64,000 nt of DNA from contig NC_087378.1 of assembly GCF_963675165.1 (NCBI RefSeq), positions 8,051,273 through 8,115,272 of the forward strand, in the 5' to 3' direction. The notes beneath the pieces were generated by a model. The model saw only the letters and a program-made list of their open reading frames with translations, did no database searches and was not told the DNA's origin. Source of the stretch: Halichondria panicea. Its lineage: Eukaryota > Porifera > Demospongiae > Suberitida > Halichondriidae. Made by a program: the position numbers and the translations under genes. Shown one piece after another: positions 60,592-64,000 of this stretch. Each line of letters begins with the position of its first letter. The stretch's first letter is position 1.

Positions 60592-61841
60592 CTACTGCAA
60601 ATGTCCAAGAACTGGAAAGTGATTTCTGTGAGTACGCATATGACGATTCAGGTTCCCACTCTGAGAGAAACGGGCATCACAGATTTTGCACTGATAGGGT
60701 TTCTCCCCGGTGTGCGTACGGAAATGCTTTGTGAGTGTAGAGCTATCGGCAAATCCTTTGTTGCAAACGCTGCACTTGTAGGGACGATCTCCAGAGTGAG
60801 TCCGCATGTGCGTAGTGACTGAGCTGCTCTGGGAAAACCCCCGGTTACATATCGGGCACTTGAATGGCTTCTCTCCACTGTGCGTGCGCAGATGTGCAGT
60901 CAAGTTTGCCGCTTGTGTAAAGGATTTCTGGCAAATCGAACACTGGTACGGCTTTTCACCAGAATGTGAGCGAAGGTGTGTCTTCAAAGTCGATTGTCGA
61001 GCGTATGTCTTCCCACACATGTGACATGAGTTGTTTCGAGGGAATATTTCATCTCTTCGAGGAGGAAGTTGAGGAATGTAGCCAATCGGAGGAGCCATAG
61101 CTTGAGCAGTTGCCGGATAACGAATGGTTGTGTAGCCACTTAGAGGTTGAGTGTAAGTAGGAGAGTGTGTATAGGGGGGAAGTGGAAAAGCTGATGTTTG
61201 AGAATAGGCTACGTCGAATTGAGGGGGGAAGGATATCCTCGCTGCTTCTGTGTACTGGCTGGCATTTGTAGGGTAGCTTGTATCCTGCTGTTCCGAGACA
61301 GGTATTATTGAAATGGAAGCCGGTTCTTGAGGAGATTCATAGCGTTCATTTGTTGTGCTTGAATCGGCTTCATTTGTGACTGAAATAGGTGGTGTAGCAG
61401 CCGATTCAGGGCTCATCTGTTCTGCTTTGACGGCTTTACTGTTCCCACCCGGAGAGCCTGCTTCTCTAGCCGTTAGTTGTTGTTGCCCGATAGCGAGAAG
61501 AGTGGCAGCAGCTGCATCGTTTGATAGTGATATCGGCTTCGCAGGCGCAGTAGTGATGAGGCCTTGTGTCATCATTGAATGTGGAGCAGAGAAAGGGAAC
61601 TGTGCATGTGGTGGTCTGCAGAATAATGATAATTGTAAATTATGAATGCAACTAAATTGTATCTAGCTATGTCATGTATGCAAATTAGCTGTCAGACATA
61701 CCTTGTGTACAGAGACAGGGGACTATGATGAGAGAGGAATGTTGGAGATGGCAGAGGGTCACCAACATAGTAGGGCATGCCTGCAGTCTTTGGAGCTTGA
61801 GGTCCAGTGGGACAGTAGTACTGCATGGCTGTAGATAGCAT
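60592..61841 (-). CDS. Glass-like C2H2 zinc-finger transcription factor B
   Basis: Exons in transcript order: 61702-61841 and 60592-61615; 387 aa, phases fit. It starts [15 protein letters not shown]; the N-terminal 240 residues are Ala/Ser/Pro/Tyr-rich with one acidic-serine stretch. The five C-terminal fingers have helices [40 protein letters not shown]; finger 1 is [17 protein letters not shown]. The helices nearly equal those of gene A, so both should read nearly the same site. Outside the fingers the two proteins share little beyond composition and intron position near the N-terminus. An ancient tail-to-tail duplication is likely. Confidence 0.88.
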
Positions 61842-64000
61842 CTCAAGAATAGCTGCACTGACAATCTACTTGTTGCTCTGCAAACAAATATTAGACCAAA
61901 GGGTTTCCTACTTAGTTAATTTCCTACTGCAGCAAGCAATTTATATGCATGCAGTGTGCAGGAAGTGAGAGCAACTCAGCCCACAAAGGCAGTGTAACAA
62001 AGTGCTATTAATTGTGTCCTTTCATCTTCACTTTGATGTGGCTAGGGAGCTCAAGCTCAACTGGAAATATGTGTGGAAAGATGTGTGCCGTGAGGTAGCA
62101 AGTATTCTTTCAATACTGCCCGTAACGCAGAGACTACAAAACAAATGTGCAACCTAGTTACAGATGTAGGGCATCATGTGAACGAAGCCTACATTTCAGC
62201 ACGATTCTTTGCAGCTAGGCTTTCTCTACAGAGTTAGACAGCAGCCGCGAAAGCCTTTCATAAGTGTGGAATATTATCATAGGCCTACAACAATCCTGAG
62301 CTGAAGAAATACAGGCTGTATGGAAAAACTACAAGCATCTGCATGCACTGGACGAATCAAACACGTGCAATAGTGAATCACATGCCCAAAAAACATGCCT
62401 GCCCCCACAAAATGCATCACACATGCAAATGAAGTACATACACATGTTTGTTCATGTTTAACACATTATTAATAATAAAGGTATAATTATGAGAGATGAG
62501 AAATGCTTTGTACGAATAAACAATCACATGATAAATCTGTAGGTTTCACCAACAACAAGAGAGTATTAAATAAGGCTTGTGTTTATTAAATATAATATAG
62601 TTCTTCAAAAATAATTTAAAAGGAAAGAAAGTAGAGTGCAACCTTTTCAAGATGGTGATCAAAAGCAGATTAAGGGTTCCTTCCAACTTTGTCACGTTAA
62701 GACTTCGCGACAGTTAAAATGGCCGGTCACATGCGTCGATACATTACTCAGAGCCCACTCAGGTAGTGAGAGAGTGGTGGTAACGAAAGAGCTTCGTCAG
62801 TGGTGAACAGCTAGACAACCAAGCTTCCTCCACAAGAAACACCAGACTTACGACCACACACTTTCCTGCATATGTCGGCACTAATCCTATAGAAAATAGA
62901 GGAAGGAAAGATGAAAACAGTAGTCTAATTCACATGCAAGAAGTTCAATATTACACGATTAAGTCGTGGGTACAATAATTACCTCATTTATCACGACACC
63001 TAATTAATGGATACGCAGACGAGGTGTAAGGTTATCATTGCACAACAATTAGCCACATCAAAACAGACTACAGCCCTGGGCCGGCGAGCTTATCCTGAGG
63101 GGGATTTATTGATTGAGTGGGCAGGAAGACACTAGTGGCTCTTACAGTCATTGTTTTGTGGGCTTCAATCTTATAGTCTATGAGGGACAAAACGAGGGGG
63201 TCAGTAACACCCGGAACAGGATATGATAGCATAGAGGTATATGCAACGCTAGTGTATAGGGAGTTTTAATATACACTGGAAAAGTTGCCACAGCACACTT
63301 TAAGCTATGGCAACACTGGAAAAGTTGCCACAGCACACTTTAAGCTATGGCAACAATGTTAATTAATAGAAACCAAATTGAATCCACACAAGGCTTCAAA
63401 TAAAAAAATAAAAAAAATAAAAATTAATATCAACCAATAATGTTATGCTGTGAACAGTTTCAATATTAAGCTGTCAAACTAAAATGAACGGTATGCCACA
63501 ATAATTATTATTGTTATGTGGAAGGTGTTATCAAGCAATGTCTCAGACTGCACAAGTCAATACGAGACACAACACGACATATCATTAACAAACAGCACCC
63601 CTACTATCCCTTTATAATAAATAACAACCGATAAAATACTTTTAATACGTCACTAATGGATGGACACTTGTAGTAATTAGATTAAAGTTTATTGGGGGAT
63701 TAATGAGAACACCAACAGAGGCAGTATAAGAGAATCATTAAGAGAATAAAAGTGTGGCAATTTCTAATGAAAGACTCGATTAATTAAGGAAATGGTATTA
63801 TACCACATAATTATGAGCGGTACTCCTTACCACATATGAGCGGTACTCCTTACCACATATGAGCGGTAAGAAGTACGTACATGAGCCACACACTTCACAC
63901 TATAAGCTAGTCAGAGGGTACACGGATTAAGTGTATACATTCTCATACATATGCTGCAGTGGTAATGTGATCTATACTGTCTGTGGTTGAATATACCATC
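61842..64000. other. Upstream region of Glass-like gene B
   Basis: 2.2 kb with no recognisable gene. It may hold a 5' UTR exon. Two 40-bp direct repeats at 63274-63353 each contain the hairpin GTTGCCA...TGGCAAC. Three copies of a 22-bp unit ATGAGCGGTACTCCTTACCA lie at 63814-63868. Confidence 0.5.

Overview
The window is animal nuclear DNA: short spliced exons (GT-AG, one GC-AG), 5' UTR introns and orthologues of animal genes. The protein divergence, compact layout, AT-rich introns studded with ATAATTAT-type motifs and short palindromic elements suggest a demosponge such as Amphimedon. That is an inference from general features; no species assignment was possible without a search.

Layout. 1-42 kb is dense. 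In order: the 3' end of UBXN1 (+), a CCDC89-like coiled coil (+), mitoribosomal MRPS22 (-), an intronless cupin_5/DUF985 protein (+), an intronless protein of nine diverged ubiquitin-like domains (-), ARL3 (+), ABRAXAS (-), exocyst EXOC4 (+, 25 coding exons), a mitochondrial carrier (-), FAM136A (+), CCDC152 (-) and PRC1 (+). From CCDC89 to PRC1 the strand alternates at every gene. Divergent pairs share short promoters and convergent pairs have close 3' ends.

The 7.1-kb intron 19 of EXOC4 holds a same-strand tandem family of intronless genes for type II membrane proteins with a DDD motif, probably Golgi glycosyltransferases. Two copies are open from ATG to stop, one lacks the usual ATG, one is frameshifted, and there is a 3' fragment.

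42-64 kb is sparse. About 7.8 kb without a clear gene precedes RNF37/UBOX5 (+, U-box E3 with a 5' UTR intron). About 4 kb more precedes two tail-to-tail genes for Glass-type five-finger C2H2 transcription factors (+ and -). The last 2 kb lie upstream of the second one.

Repeats. The introns hold an interspersed family, a Mutator-like MITE nested inside a copy of it with visible target duplications, a hAT-like element, palindromes ending TACCGTATA, minisatellites, and CA/GT or poly-C tracts touching 3' splice sites. A 25-bp minisatellite in MRPS22 repeats the gene's own 5' splice site 11 times. No virus-like element, CRISPR array or rRNA gene was recognised, and no intact tRNA.

The genes are mostly unrelated housekeeping functions: ubiquitin/p97 and BRCA1-A/BRISC biology, cilia (ARL3), exocytosis (EXOC4), mitochondria (MRPS22, carrier, FAM136A) and cytokinesis (PRC1). 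Exon boundaries were worked out by hand from splice consensus, reading phase and remembered family sequences.
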